Below, piece after piece: positions 49,669 to 59,552 of a stretch of 64,000 bases of DNA. Source of the DNA: an uncultured Treponema sp. (GTDB lineage Bacteria > Spirochaetota > Spirochaetia > Treponematales > Treponemataceae); NCBI GenBank assembly GCA_947165895.1, contig CAMVCB010000005.1:62001-126000 (forward strand), written 5' to 3'. The position numbers and the translations under genes are program-made. Position 1 is the stretch's first letter. Each line of letters starts with the position of its first letter. The notes under the pieces are model-generated. The model was not told where the DNA came from. It saw nothing but the letters and a program-made list of their open reading frames with translations, and did not search any database.

Positions 49669-50726
49669 CAGAGTTTTTCACCCATGTAGATTCCGGCCCA
49701 TTCCCAGTTTCCGTGAATGTCTGAGTCCAAAGGAAAGTTTACTTTTCTGAAATAAAGATACCAGACCGGAACGTAGGTAGACCAGCCGGTTGTACGTAAA
49801 TATGCTTCTGTTGGTGTTGATGAAGGGTCAAGCGTGTCGCTGCAGCGGATTCTGTTTCCCCTCATAAAGCTTCGCATTGAAAACTCTTCCTGAGCGTTAG
49901 TATCAGTTTCATCCTGCTTCCAGGACATAGAAAAGAAGTTTACTTTGGCCTTGTATTTATCAAGTGAACGCCAGTCATAATTGCGGATAGCTTTTCTTAC
50001 CGCTGTTTCAAGGCCTTCCAGAGTTTCAAAGGTCCAGTTTTTGTCTGATGAATTATAATCAATCAGATGGCGGGCATTTTTGTAGGCATCAGGTTCTCCC
50101 GGAATCTGAATTGTGGTTGCATCCGGCTGCTCAAGAAAGACTGTGTAAGCCCTTAAAGCCTGAGTCCACTGGCTGTCCTTTTCGTATTCCATTGCAAGGC
50201 GCAGGTAAAGCTCTGTTGTGTTTACATTCTGGGGAAAGCGGTTTATCAGGCTGTTAAAATACCTGATGCGGTGGGCAGGTGATTTACTGATTTGAATCAG
50301 GTTTTGCAGGCACATAAAGTGGATTGAATTGCCTTTTACAAGCAGATCCTGATACTGCTGCAAAATACGGTCAAAATAATATTCAGCAACCGGCTCTGCA
50401 CCCATGGAAAGGTAAGCGTAGGCTGTCATCAAAAGCCAGTAGGAGTTGTACATATCGTTTGGATTCTGCTCAACCCAGTCTGTAAGGAAAAGTACCGCCC
50501 CCTGATAATCCTTTATGTTAAGATAGTTTGTCGCCATCTGATTGATGATTGTGTAGCGCTGCTGTTCGTTCAAATCTCCCTTTTCCAGAATATGAAGCAG
50601 CTGAGACTGATTCTGCTCAAACAAAAGAGACTTGTTTTCATTGGATTTATTCTGACTGCAGGCCGATAATATAATAGAAAAAAGTGTGAAAATGCAAAGT
50701 GCAATATTTTTTAAATTCCGCTTCAT
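49668..50726 (-). CDS. Lipoprotein with helical repeats (TPR-like), unknown role
   Basis: A 352-residue lipoprotein, Cys23 in the lipobox LSACSQ. Residues about 40-200 are helix pairs of TPR-like character (MATNYLNIKDYQGAVLFLTDWVEQNPNDMY, LAMEYEKDSQWTQALRAYTVFLEQP). The C-terminal 130 residues form another domain rich in Trp and Tyr (WKQDETDT, GWSTYVPVWYLYFRK). No family was recognised. It is coupled to the MltD-like gene, which hints at an envelope function. Confidence 0.68.
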   Translation of the reverse strand: MKRNLKNIALCIFTLFSIILSACSQNKSNENKSLLFEQNQSQLLHILEKGDLNEQQRYTIINQMATNYLNIKDYQGAVLFLTDWVEQNPNDMYNSYWLLMTAYAYLSMGAEPVAEYYFDRILQQYQDLLVKGNSIHFMCLQNLIQISKSPAHRIRYFNSLINRFPQNVNTTELYLRLAMEYEKDSQWTQALRAYTVFLEQPDATTIQIPGEPDAYKNARHLIDYNSSDKNWTFETLEGLETAVRKAIRNYDWRSLDKYKAKVNFFSMSWKQDETDTNAQEEFSMRSFMRGNRIRCSDTLDPSSTPTEAYLRTTGWSTYVPVWYLYFRKVNFPLDSDIHGNWEWAGIYMGEKL

Positions 50727-50821
50727 GCATGAAAATTTACCACAGCACTTTATTATTGTAAAGAATGATTTTTGAATGTATATTTAAATGATATATATTT
50801 AAAAAGAGACGGGTTTGTGAT

Positions 50822-51421
50822 ATGAAAGGCGGCTACATTAAAGTTCTGAATTTTCTTGCTATGCTGGGTTATTTGCTCATTGCAACCGGCTTTCTTGTAA
50901 TTTATTTTGATTCTAATTTTGCAATGTCTCTTCCTGTTATGATTGCTTATCTTGTTGCCCAGACAATAATCGGCTTTATAATGCAGTTTCTTGCAATCAG
51001 GCATACAAAAAGCATATATCATATTTTTTCAGGGGCTCTTGTTTTTATCTGCGGACTTATTTCCCTGCTGCTTCAGTTTTTTGAAGACCTTAAATTTTCT
51101 CAGGTCTGGCCCCTTTACGCATTTTTCTGCGGTCTCATTCTGATGGAATGCAGTTACTTCCGTCATAAAAAAATCCGTGCAGAATACGGCATACCCTCTT
51201 TAATATTGATGATAATGAGCTTATACTATCTGCTCTTCTCTTTAAAAATTATAAAAGTCTCTCTTTCATTAATCAGTTTCTTTGTTGCTCCGGTTCTGAT
51301 AATCGGAATAACAATCCTGCTGATGGTATTTTACTTTTTGCAGAAAAAGCATAAGGGTTTGGTCCTCGATGACAAAAATTCAGATGAATTTTCATACGAG
51401 GAATTTTTAGAAGACGATTGA
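50822..51421 (+). CDS. Hypothetical multi-pass membrane protein
   Basis: A 199-residue protein with about six membrane segments covering residues 8-175, then an acidic cytoplasmic tail (LVLDDKNSDEFSYEEFLEDD). No family was recognised. It precedes the TPR-yajC-secDF genes on the same strand with a 13 bp gap, so it may be part of that unit. Confidence 0.65.
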   Translation: MKGGYIKVLNFLAMLGYLLIATGFLVIYFDSNFAMSLPVMIAYLVAQTIIGFIMQFLAIRHTKSIYHIFSGALVFICGLISLLLQFFEDLKFSQVWPLYAFFCGLILMECSYFRHKKIRAEYGIPSLILMIMSLYYLLFSLKIIKVSLSLISFFVAPVLIIGITILLMVFYFLQKKHKGLVLDDKNSDEFSYEEFLEDD

Positions 51422-51434
51422 TTCCGGCGGTCTA

Positions 51435-53171
51435 GTGAAATTAGGGTCTTGGACAGTTAAGTTTTTTTCTCTTGCCTTATCGGCTGCTCTTTTTTTGAGC
51501 AGTCCGCTTTATTCTGCCTCAAAGAAAAAAAAATCAAAATCTTCACATGTTACTGACACTTACACTGGTGAAGAGGCTGTAAAGCTTCCTTCGTCAAAGC
51601 GAACTTATTTTTACAAGATAGATCCAGAAGTTCTTCAGAATGTTGAATTTGGCTCCGCAGATTCTCTCAGAAAGGCTATGCAGCTTCTTCATAAAACTGA
51701 AGGAAATTATGAAGAAAATGAGCTTGTCCTCATCGAAATTGCTACAAAAATCATGAAGACTGTATGGCCTTCTCAGCTTATAACCTGGGATCCTGCAGAG
51801 CCTCAGACTGAAAATTCTTATCTAGGCGCTATTGAATCTTCTGAGCGCGGTATTTTTGACTCCAGTACAGAAAAAAATGATTTTCTTTCGACCCTGCTTC
51901 CGGCTCTTGTAATTATGAGTCCTTCAGTTTCTGTCTCCTCTTATGATTTGTGTATAAATGCCTGCAATGAAGCCTTTGCCTTTAATAAGGATTCTGTGCT
52001 TGCCCACTATCTTCTGGGAACGACTTACCTGAAAAAAAAGGATTATGCGAAAGCTGCCGAAGAGTTCAGATATGTTTATGCTAATTCCAATTTTACCAGG
52101 GAAAACGGCATTGCCTATGCAAAGTGCCTCCTTCACTTAAATGACATTGACACTGCAGAAAAAGTCCTGGCAGACTTTACCCAGCCTTCCAATGATATTG
52201 AGCTGCTGAGGCTTCAGGCTTATGCTGCCTTTGCCCGCAAAAATTATCCTGCCGCAGAACAGTATGTTGCCCGCGTCCTTCAGCAGGAGCCTAACGACCT
52301 TCAGTTTGTCCTTTTTCGCGCAAAAATCCTCATTGCAAAGAAGGATTACATTCGTGCCGTTTCCCTCTTGGATATGTATTCGCGCCAGAACGACACTTCA
52401 ATCGATTATCTTCTGCTTCGAGCCAGTGTTCAGCTGGAATGGAGTAAAAACACCGATATGGCAACTCAGACAGTGGAAAAGGCCCTTCAGCTTTACCCGG
52501 AAAATCTTGACGCCCTCATGCTGGCTGCCCGCATTTCTTCCGAAACCGACTCTCCTGTTGCCGGAAAGTATGCCGACGAACTGGCTGCGGAAATCCTCAA
52601 AAAAGAGCCCGATAACACTGAAGCCATGCGCTATGCCCTTTCGGGGCTTATGCAGCGTGAAAACTGGAATTCTGCATATTCAATGGCTGCCCGTCTGGCT
52701 GCGCTTCCTAATCCATCAAGTGATGTGATAAAAAGCTATGTTGAAGTCTGCCTTAAACTCAAGAAAAAGTCCGAAGCCTTTGATTTTGCAAAAAAGATGC
52801 AGATGCAGAGACCAGATGATGAAGAAATCCTGCAGGCTTATGTTTATGCCTACTGTGAAAACGGCAACCGCGATCTTGTTTTAAAATACATCAATTCACT
52901 TTTAGATTCTTCTTCTGCAAAAATGAAAAGCTATCTGTATTATAGAAGAAGTTTTCTCCAGCTTACAGAAGATACAATTCTTGCCGACCTGCGTTCTTCT
53001 TTGATTTCAAATCCCCGCAACAGTGAAGCGCTTTTCCGCCTTTATCAGGTTTATTATGCCAAGAATGATTACCGCAAGGCCCAGTATTATCTGCGCCAGG
53101 TAGTTGCAATAAAACCTAACGATTCTTCAATCCGCCGCCTGAATGAGGCCCTTACTCAGTTGATAAAATAG
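51435..53171 (+). CDS. Exported tetratricopeptide repeat protein upstream of yajC-secDF
   Basis: A 578-residue protein with signal peptide (about 1-25, ending LYSAS) and a Lys/Ser-rich start. Most of the sequence is TPR-like helix pairs (LAHYLLGTTYLKKKDYAKAAEEFRYVY about 193, ALFRLYQVYYAKNDYRKAQYYLRQVVAIKPND near the end). It starts with GTG; the Shine-Dalgarno is weak (GGCGG). The order TPR protein-yajC-secD-secF matches what I recall of other treponemes, suggesting a role in export or envelope assembly. The actual function is unknown. Confidence 0.75.
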   Translation: MKLGSWTVKFFSLALSAALFLSSPLYSASKKKKSKSSHVTDTYTGEEAVKLPSSKRTYFYKIDPEVLQNVEFGSADSLRKAMQLLHKTEGNYEENELVLIEIATKIMKTVWPSQLITWDPAEPQTENSYLGAIESSERGIFDSSTEKNDFLSTLLPALVIMSPSVSVSSYDLCINACNEAFAFNKDSVLAHYLLGTTYLKKKDYAKAAEEFRYVYANSNFTRENGIAYAKCLLHLNDIDTAEKVLADFTQPSNDIELLRLQAYAAFARKNYPAAEQYVARVLQQEPNDLQFVLFRAKILIAKKDYIRAVSLLDMYSRQNDTSIDYLLLRASVQLEWSKNTDMATQTVEKALQLYPENLDALMLAARISSETDSPVAGKYADELAAEILKKEPDNTEAMRYALSGLMQRENWNSAYSMAARLAALPNPSSDVIKSYVEVCLKLKKKSEAFDFAKKMQMQRPDDEEILQAYVYAYCENGNRDLVLKYINSLLDSSSAKMKSYLYYRRSFLQLTEDTILADLRSSLISNPRNSEALFRLYQVYYAKNDYRKAQYYLRQVVAIKPNDSSIRRLNEALTQLIK

Positions 53172-53249
53172 CCCATAAATGATATTTTTATATCCTGATA
53201 CAATTGTCAAAATTGGGTCATATTTTAAAAATTTTAGGATGGGAAACTT

Positions 53250-53675
53250 ATGTCATTCATTCCAATGCTTCAGGCAGCCGGAACTGCTGGAAGTGCTTCA
53301 ACAACAGGTGCTTTAACAGGCACTCTCTTACCATTTTTATTAATCATCATTATTTTCTATTTCTTCTTGATTCGTCCACAGAATAAGAAACAGAAGGAAA
53401 CAGAGAAAATGCTCGCTGCTTTGAAAAAAGGCGACAAGGTTATCACAATTGGTGGTATTCACGGAACAATTTCTTCTGTAAAAGAAAAGACTGTAATCGT
53501 AAAGGTTGACGAGAACGTAAAACTTGAATTCAACCGTTCTGCAATTTCTTCAGTAGAAAAAACTGATGCTGAAAAAGCAAAAGAACTTGAAGAAAAAGCT
53601 GATAAAAAAGCAAAAAAAGGTGAAAAATCTTCTGATTCAGCTGCCGAGGCCGTTGAAACTGAAGAAAACAAATAA
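53250..53675 (+). CDS. yajC: Sec translocase accessory protein YajC
   Basis: A 141-residue protein with one membrane segment (about 25-45, LPFLLIIIIFYFFLIRPQ) followed by the conserved RPQNKKQKETEKMLAALKKGDKVITIGGIHGTI block. The C-terminal end is a Lys/Glu/Ala-rich tail (about 105-141) longer than in E. coli. YajC associates with SecDF and YidC. Upstream SD is AGGATGGG. It lies right before secD. Confidence 0.92.
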   Translation: MSFIPMLQAAGTAGSASTTGALTGTLLPFLLIIIIFYFFLIRPQNKKQKETEKMLAALKKGDKVITIGGIHGTISSVKEKTVIVKVDENVKLEFNRSAISSVEKTDAEKAKELEEKADKKAKKGEKSSDSAAEAVETEENK

Positions 53676-53693
53676 ATTGGGGTTTTAAAAAAA

Positions 53694-55442
53694 ATGAACA
53701 AACGCTCACGTTTAGTACTTCTGCTTGTTGTTCTTGCGCTTTGTTTTGTTTTCCTGTGGCCGTCTATCAGCTGGTATGGACGTACTCCAAAAGAAGTTCA
53801 GGCTTTGGCTTTGGGTTCTACAGAAAACATCAAAGATTTTGCAACTGCAAAAGCATCTGAAGATGTAAATGCAATTAAAGCACTTGCATCAAAAGATTCC
53901 TCTGCAAAATTAGGAGAGGAATATGCCTGGCTGGAAAAAGATGCAGCCAAAAAATATAAGCTTTTGGACAAAAAAGTTTCAAAAGATATGACAGTAATTG
54001 ACGTTCTTTCTGCTTACGACAGTGAGTATGAATTTATGAACGTAATTCAGGCACGCTACCGCGACAGCATTCTCAAAGCTAAAAAATACTATGAGAACTC
54101 TGTAAAGCTTGGTCTTGACCTTTCGGGCGGTATGAACGTTATCGTTCGCGCTGACCTTGATGCTGCCGTTGAAGCAACAGGCGTAGAAAACATTCATCAG
54201 CCTGTAGCTGATTTCAAAAAAGAAGCAATGGCTAACGCTATTGAAAATCTTACAAGCCGTATCGACAAATTCGGTCTTACTTCTCCTACTGTCCGCCAGC
54301 AGGGTGATGACCGCATCTATATCGAAATTCCTGGTGCTGCTCAGGCAGACACAATCACAACATTGATTATGGGTAAAGGTCTTTTGAACTTCCGTCTGGT
54401 TGATTCAGAAGCTACTCAGAACTTCAAGGCTTACTACGCACAGCATCCTACATCAACTTTCAACGCTGTTGGTGAATTGATGGACAAATCAATTATTCCT
54501 GAAGACTGCGAGGTTTTCGGTGAATATACAAAAGATGCTTACGGTCTTGATGAACGCTATGACTATGTTGTAGTAAAGAAAGAAATCGCCCTTGAGGGTA
54601 AACATATTAAATCTGCTGAAGTTCGTGCAGACACAATCACAAATCAGCCTGAAGTTGCTTTCATGCTTGATGATGAAGGTGCTAACATTTTTGCTGACTT
54701 CACAGGCGAGCATGTTGGACAGAACCTTGCAATCGTAAGTGATAACAAGGTTAAATCAAACGCTACTATTAAAACAAAGATTACAGGCGGAAGCGTTTCT
54801 TTGAGCGGTGGATTCAGCTACGAAGAAGCAAACAACATCAAGAAAGTTCTTCAGACAGCATGGCTTGAAGTTCCTCTTGAAGTAGAAAGTCAGCAGGTAA
54901 TCGGTGCAAGCCTTGGTGAGCAGGCTATCCATCAGGGTATCTTTGCTATCTGTCTTGGTCTTGGTCTGATTCTTGTATTCCTTCTTCTGTTCTACCACCT
55001 GTCAGGTATCAACGCCGTTGTAGCTCAGATTTTGAACCTTTACATCATGTTCTCGGTTCTTTCTGCTTTCAATTTGACTCTTACACTTTCTTCTATTGCC
55101 GGTATGATTCTTACAATCGGTATGGCCGTAGATGCTAACGTTCTTATTTTTGAACGTATCAAGGAAGAGCTTCGTCAGGGTAAATCTCGCGTAGCTGCCA
55201 TTGCAATGGGTTTTGATAACGCATTCTGGGCAATTATGGACTCTAACATCACAACATTCATCGCTGCCATCTTCCTTTCTCAGTTGGGAACTGGTGCAAT
55301 TCAGGGATTCGCCGTTTCACTGGCAATCGGTGTTGTTTCTTCTGTATTCACTGCATTGTTTGTATCACGCCTTATGTTCGATTTCGATACAGATGTGCTC
55401 CATGCAAAGAAAGTAAGTATCGGCTGGGGGATTAAACAATGA
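53694..55442 (+). CDS. secD: Protein translocase subunit SecD
   Basis: A 582-residue inner membrane protein. The first segment is at 7-25. A large periplasmic domain begins with LGLDLSGGMNVIVRADLDAA (about 143) and includes IENLTSRIDKFGLTSPTVRQQGDDRIYIEIPG. Five membrane segments at the C-terminus contain the proton-path motif GMAVDANVLIFERIKEE (about 476-492). SecD and SecF use the proton gradient to pull proteins through the Sec channel. It overlaps secF by 4 bp. Confidence 0.94.
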   Translation: MNKRSRLVLLLVVLALCFVFLWPSISWYGRTPKEVQALALGSTENIKDFATAKASEDVNAIKALASKDSSAKLGEEYAWLEKDAAKKYKLLDKKVSKDMTVIDVLSAYDSEYEFMNVIQARYRDSILKAKKYYENSVKLGLDLSGGMNVIVRADLDAAVEATGVENIHQPVADFKKEAMANAIENLTSRIDKFGLTSPTVRQQGDDRIYIEIPGAAQADTITTLIMGKGLLNFRLVDSEATQNFKAYYAQHPTSTFNAVGELMDKSIIPEDCEVFGEYTKDAYGLDERYDYVVVKKEIALEGKHIKSAEVRADTITNQPEVAFMLDDEGANIFADFTGEHVGQNLAIVSDNKVKSNATIKTKITGGSVSLSGGFSYEEANNIKKVLQTAWLEVPLEVESQQVIGASLGEQAIHQGIFAICLGLGLILVFLLLFYHLSGINAVVAQILNLYIMFSVLSAFNLTLTLSSIAGMILTIGMAVDANVLIFERIKEELRQGKSRVAAIAMGFDNAFWAIMDSNITTFIAAIFLSQLGTGAIQGFAVSLAIGVVSSVFTALFVSRLMFDFDTDVLHAKKVSIGWGIKQ

Positions 55443-56653
55443 AAAGAATGAATTTTAATAAAGGCTTTATTCCTTCTGCTGTTCTTAGTATCGCAATTAT
55501 CATTTTCGGAATTGTTGGCTTTGTAACAAAAGGAATCAATTTTGGAATCGACTTTAAACCTGGTCTTATTGAAGAGGTTCGTGTAGCACCTCCGGTTGCA
55601 GAAGTTACTTACAATGGTTCTGCAAAAGTTGCTGTGGAACTCAGCGCCGGTCAGCTTGATCTGGTTATCAGTGGTATTGGTGCTGTAAACGAAACCCGTT
55701 CATTCAATTTTGCTGAATTCACAACTGTTGAAGCTCTTGCAAATGAAATGAACAAGGTTTCTGGTGTAAATGTAAAGGTTCTGGACGGTGCTTTTGACAC
55801 AACAAAGCTCTTTTTGAACTCAGCAGTTTCTAATCAGCTGACAAATTCAGTTCTTTATATTTACCCTGCCGGAACTTCTGAAATTACAACTGATGATATC
55901 CGCAATGCCCTTGCTTCCCTTACAGGTATTTCTGTAAAACAGCTTGGTCAGGGAGCAGATGCAAGCTACCAGATTCGAATGTCAGATACGAAAGAACTTT
56001 CCCAGACTGACCTTCAGGATTCTGTAAACAATCAGCTTTATTCTTCATTCGGAAAAGAAAAGGTTGCAATTGTAAAAACTGACTTCATCGGTTCAAGCAT
56101 GTCAAACTCAATTGCCTCTAAGTCAATCCTTATGTTTGTGCTTACAGTTGCTTTAATCTGGATTTATGCCGCAATCCGTTTCCACTGGGACTTTGCCCTT
56201 GGTGCTGTAATCGCATTGATTCACGATACTTTGATTATGCTTACATTCATCATCTGGACTCAGATGGAATTCTCTACCACTGTTCTTGCGGCAGTTCTTA
56301 CAATCATCGGTTATTCTATCAACGCTACTGTGGTTATTCTTGACCGCATCCGCTATAACCTTACATACATGAATGATGTAAATTCTTTCACACCGATTTT
56401 GAACCAGTCACTTTCTGACACACTTGTTCGTTCTATTTTGACAACAGTAACAACTTTGTTCGCAGTAGTTTCTCTTTATGTTTTCACAACTGGAAGCATC
56501 AAAGACTTCTCTCTTGCATTGATTGTTGGTTTGCTTAGCGGTATGTACTCTTCTATCTTTATTTCAAGTGGATTTATTCAGTTCTTCCGCCGCACATGGA
56601 AGCCTGAATTTGGTGTTCACCACTCACTTAGAACTGTAAAGGCTGATGAGTAA
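55439..56653 (+). CDS. secF: Protein translocase subunit SecF
   Basis: A 404-residue partner of SecD with six membrane segments. The GINFGIDFKPGLIEEV block is at about 30-45. The C-terminal part carries the SINATVVILDRIRYNLTYM motif (about 295-313). Compared with short SecF it has a longer periplasmic region (about 50-215). It overlaps secD (ATGA) and is followed by a strong terminator. Confidence 0.93.
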   Translation: MKRMNFNKGFIPSAVLSIAIIIFGIVGFVTKGINFGIDFKPGLIEEVRVAPPVAEVTYNGSAKVAVELSAGQLDLVISGIGAVNETRSFNFAEFTTVEALANEMNKVSGVNVKVLDGAFDTTKLFLNSAVSNQLTNSVLYIYPAGTSEITTDDIRNALASLTGISVKQLGQGADASYQIRMSDTKELSQTDLQDSVNNQLYSSFGKEKVAIVKTDFIGSSMSNSIASKSILMFVLTVALIWIYAAIRFHWDFALGAVIALIHDTLIMLTFIIWTQMEFSTTVLAAVLTIIGYSINATVVILDRIRYNLTYMNDVNSFTPILNQSLSDTLVRSILTTVTTLFAVVSLYVFTTGSIKDFSLALIVGLLSGMYSSIFISSGFIQFFRRTWKPEFGVHHSLRTVKADE

Positions 56654-56674
56654 TTAGAAGGACATCCTAAAATA

Positions 56675-56708
56675 AAAACCGGTTGAATTGCTTCAACCGG
56701 TTTTTTTT
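56675..56708 (+). terminator. Strong intrinsic terminator after secF
   Basis: AACCGGTTGAA-TTGC-TTCAACCGGTT, perfect 11 bp stem, followed by eight T. The minus-strand side also has A/T flanks, so it may end the convergent sigma factor gene as well. Confidence 0.9.
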
Positions 56709-56749
56709 ATGCCTTTATTTGTTTTAAGAATGAAGGGGTGGGGAAAATC

Positions 56750-57592
56750 TTAAGCTACAGCGTAATCTACAAGGCGGCGGGCGCGGGTAGGGTGCTGAAG
56801 TCTTGTGATTGCAGTCTTTTCAATCTGACGGATGCGCTCTTTTGTAAGGTCGCAGTGTTCGCCAACTTCCTTCAAAGACATTGGTTTTGCGCCGTTCAAG
56901 CCGTAGCGCATTCTGATTACGCGGCTTTCGTTTGGCTTGAGGGTTTCAAGTACGCGGTTGATGTCTTTAGACATTGACTGCTCAATAACCTTTTCTTCCG
57001 GTCTTTCGTTGATTGTGTCTTCCTGGAAGTCTGCAATGTTAGCCTTGCTTGAATCTGAGCCCGAAACTTCTGCATCCAGAGAAACCATTTCGCGGCTGAT
57101 ATTAATCATTTCGCGAACGTGGCTTGTGCTCATATTAAGAAGCTTTGCAATTTCTTCGTATTCCTGATGTTCAGTTTTCTTTCCGTGAATTGATTTGCGG
57201 GCGTGTTCAATCTGAACAAGCTCGTTTGCCCGGTTGAGAGGAAGACGGATTGCACGGCTCTTTTCACAGATTGCCTTAAGAATGCTCTGGCGGATCCACC
57301 ATACAGCGTAAGAAATAAAGTGATAGCCTTTTGAAACGTCAAACTTTTCGATTGCTGTCATAAGTCCGATGTTTCCCTCGCTGATTAGGTCTGTCATATC
57401 AAGTCCGTGATTCTGGTATTTTTTCGCAACGTTTACAACAAAGCGGAGATTGGAGGTTACGATTTTATTTTTAGCAGCTTTGTCACCGTTTTTTGCTTTT
57501 ACAGCCAGTTCGTTTTCTTCGTCGCGTGAAAGAAGCGGGATTCTGTTGATTTCCTTAAGGTACATTCCCAAAACTTCGTCGTCGTATTTCAT
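56750..57592 (-). CDS. Sigma-70 family RNA polymerase sigma factor (RpoD/RpoS-like, lacks region 1.1)
   Basis: A 280-residue sigma factor. Region 1.2 is at 6-35 (LGMYLKEINRIPLLSRDEE). Region 2 is NLRFVVNVAKKYQNHGLDMTDLISEGNIGLMTAIEKFDVSKGYHFISYAVWWIRQSI (about 48-105). Region 3 is at about 120-200. Region 4 has EVGEHCDLTKERIRQIEKTAITRLQHP (about 245-272). The small size and lack of region 1.1 suggest an alternative group 2 sigma such as RpoS, though some bacteria have primary sigmas of similar form. The regulon is unknown. Confidence 0.87.
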   Translation of the reverse strand: MKYDDEVLGMYLKEINRIPLLSRDEENELAVKAKNGDKAAKNKIVTSNLRFVVNVAKKYQNHGLDMTDLISEGNIGLMTAIEKFDVSKGYHFISYAVWWIRQSILKAICEKSRAIRLPLNRANELVQIEHARKSIHGKKTEHQEYEEIAKLLNMSTSHVREMINISREMVSLDAEVSGSDSSKANIADFQEDTINERPEEKVIEQSMSKDINRVLETLKPNESRVIRMRYGLNGAKPMSLKEVGEHCDLTKERIRQIEKTAITRLQHPTRARRLVDYAVA

Positions 57593-57694
57593 TTTCTTGC
57601 CTCCGCAGATATCTTTTTTTCATAAGATATATAGCAAGAAACGTGCCAACTACAGAAAACTAGAAAAAAATCTCAAAAATATTTAAAAAAATAA

Positions 57695-57730
57695 AAAATC
57701 GTACAAATTTTTGCAAATTTGTACGATTTT
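57695..57730 (-). terminator. Intrinsic terminator of the Mn-pyrophosphatase gene
   Basis: AAAATCGTACAAATTT and AAATTTGTACGATTTT form a perfect 16 bp stem with a 4 nt loop, followed on the minus strand by T runs. The remaining parts of 57593-57820 are AT-rich; TTTTTTGACACA and TTATTTTGACACA occur there as a loose direct repeat (57769-57817). Confidence 0.85.
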
Positions 57731-57820
57731 CCTTGCCTTTTTGGCCATTTATTATTATCTTGTGGTCTTTTTTGACACAGGGGGCTGTTTTACGGGGAAT
57801 TGTGGGTTATTTTGACACAA

Positions 57821-59476
57821 TTATTTCAAATAATTCAGTACAACTTCCGTAATAAGCGGTACAAGCTGTTTTTTGCGTGAAACTACTCCCTGCAAAAAGT
57901 AAATATGTTCATCCTGCTTTGGCCAGTTGATAAAGGAAATAAATTCTTCTTCACAGTCAATCAGAAGGATACTTGATAGCGTTGTAATGTCTGTAACAAG
58001 AAGACAGGAGAAAAGTCCCTTGCGACTGCGGCGTTCAATTTCAAGCTCCTTGAAGAATTCAGCCTTTCGGTCAAGAATCTCTTTTGTGCTTCCGACTTCA
58101 ATCTGGCTTACAGTGTAAACGACCTTTCCTTCTGTGTATTCCTTCATATCCTGGCGCACAAGCTCACCTGCAGAGCGGTTACCAATCCTGCTTCCCGCAA
58201 GAATGATTTCGTTGCCCAGACTTTCAATTTCAAGATCTGCAAGGTCAGAAAGGTATTCTGCTGTGTCTATATCAGCCTGTGTTACGGTTGCTGACTTCAA
58301 AATCAGGGTATCGCTGAGGATTCCGCACAAAAGAAGGGCAGCAATTTTCTTTGGAATCGGGATTTTTGCCTCGCGGTAAAGGCTTGTAATCAGTGTGGCA
58401 GTTGAACCGACCGGCTTGTTGATAAAAGTAATCGGATATTTTGTAGAAAGATTTCCCAGTCTGTGGTGGTCAATGATTTCAAGAATCTTATAGTGATCAA
58501 GGCCTTCTACCGCCTGGCTTGGCTCGTTGTGGTCGACAAGGCAGACTTCAACGTTTGGCTCTCGCAGTAAATCATGCTCAGAAATAATTCCTACAATTTT
58601 ATTTTCAGTATCAATTACAGGAAGATATTTTATCTGAGAATTGAATAGTATTTCATTGATTTTAGAAACTGTATCATTTACAAAAACAGGCTGAATTTCC
58701 TTATCACCAATGGCAGAAACCGGCATTGCAAAGGAAATAAGCTCAGCTGTAGGAGAAGTAGAATAAGGGCTGATGAGGACGCTTACGCCGTTTTTTTCTG
58801 CCTGCTCACGGACTTCCTTTTTAATTGCGAAGCCTGAAGTAATGATCAGCACCTTTACCTTGTAGGAAATGCAGAGGCTGTGAATGTCGTCTCTGTCGCT
58901 TGCAATGACAATCACGTCTTCACTGGCATGAGATTTAAGGGTATTTTCAAATTTCTGGGTGGAAGATGAAGCAACAAGAACGTGGCCCTTGAAAATCTTA
59001 TCAGCATCAAAAGTCTGAACTAAAACCTGGGTGTTTAAAGTTTTCTGAATCAAAGAAAGGCTTGTAGAAATAAAATTGTGCTTTACAGGATTCATGAACT
59101 TTAAAACGCCGGCCGCAAAGCCTGTGTAGTGGAGCATGGAAATATACTTTCCGTCTGCATCAACGACAGGAAGTACGCGGAGAGACTTCTTTTTCATAAG
59201 TCCGATTGCTTCCCAGATTGAAACATTCTGCTGAACTGTTTCGCAGCCCTTTGGCATAAAATATTCAACCTTTGGAATCAGGTCTGGAACATAGAGGGGA
59301 CGGCTAAGTCCGAATTTTTCAAAAATGAAAGTAGTCTGCGGATTCAGATGACCTGCACGGGCAGCTACATATTCAGGATAGCCCATCAGGTTTTTAAGTT
59401 TTGCATATGCTACGGCACTAACAATAGAATCAGTATCCGGATTCTTGTGCCCGATAACGTAAATTGTTTTATCCAT
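57821..59476 (-). CDS. ppaC: Manganese-dependent inorganic pyrophosphatase with CBS-DRTGG insert
   Basis: A 551-residue family II pyrophosphatase. The N-terminal DHH domain begins IYVIGHKNPDTDSIVSAVAYAKL (metal-binding His and Asp residues). Residues about 65-125 and 255-310 form a CBS pair with a DRTGG domain between them (about 135-250), a nucleotide-sensing module. VDHNEPSQAVEG and LEIIDHHRLG (about 340) give the DHH core, and the C-terminal DHHA2 domain ends at about 545. CBS units in these enzymes bind adenine nucleotides. The length matches the regulated form. Confidence 0.92.
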   Translation of the reverse strand: MDKTIYVIGHKNPDTDSIVSAVAYAKLKNLMGYPEYVAARAGHLNPQTTFIFEKFGLSRPLYVPDLIPKVEYFMPKGCETVQQNVSIWEAIGLMKKKSLRVLPVVDADGKYISMLHYTGFAAGVLKFMNPVKHNFISTSLSLIQKTLNTQVLVQTFDADKIFKGHVLVASSSTQKFENTLKSHASEDVIVIASDRDDIHSLCISYKVKVLIITSGFAIKKEVREQAEKNGVSVLISPYSTSPTAELISFAMPVSAIGDKEIQPVFVNDTVSKINEILFNSQIKYLPVIDTENKIVGIISEHDLLREPNVEVCLVDHNEPSQAVEGLDHYKILEIIDHHRLGNLSTKYPITFINKPVGSTATLITSLYREAKIPIPKKIAALLLCGILSDTLILKSATVTQADIDTAEYLSDLADLEIESLGNEIILAGSRIGNRSAGELVRQDMKEYTEGKVVYTVSQIEVGSTKEILDRKAEFFKELEIERRSRKGLFSCLLVTDITTLSSILLIDCEEEFISFINWPKQDEHIYFLQGVVSRKKQLVPLITEVVLNYLK

Positions 59477-59552
59477 AAAAGCATTTTAGCATTTTTGCCG
59501 GGGTATTGGAACTAATATCAGGGCAAAGGCATTAATAATATATTCACTGATT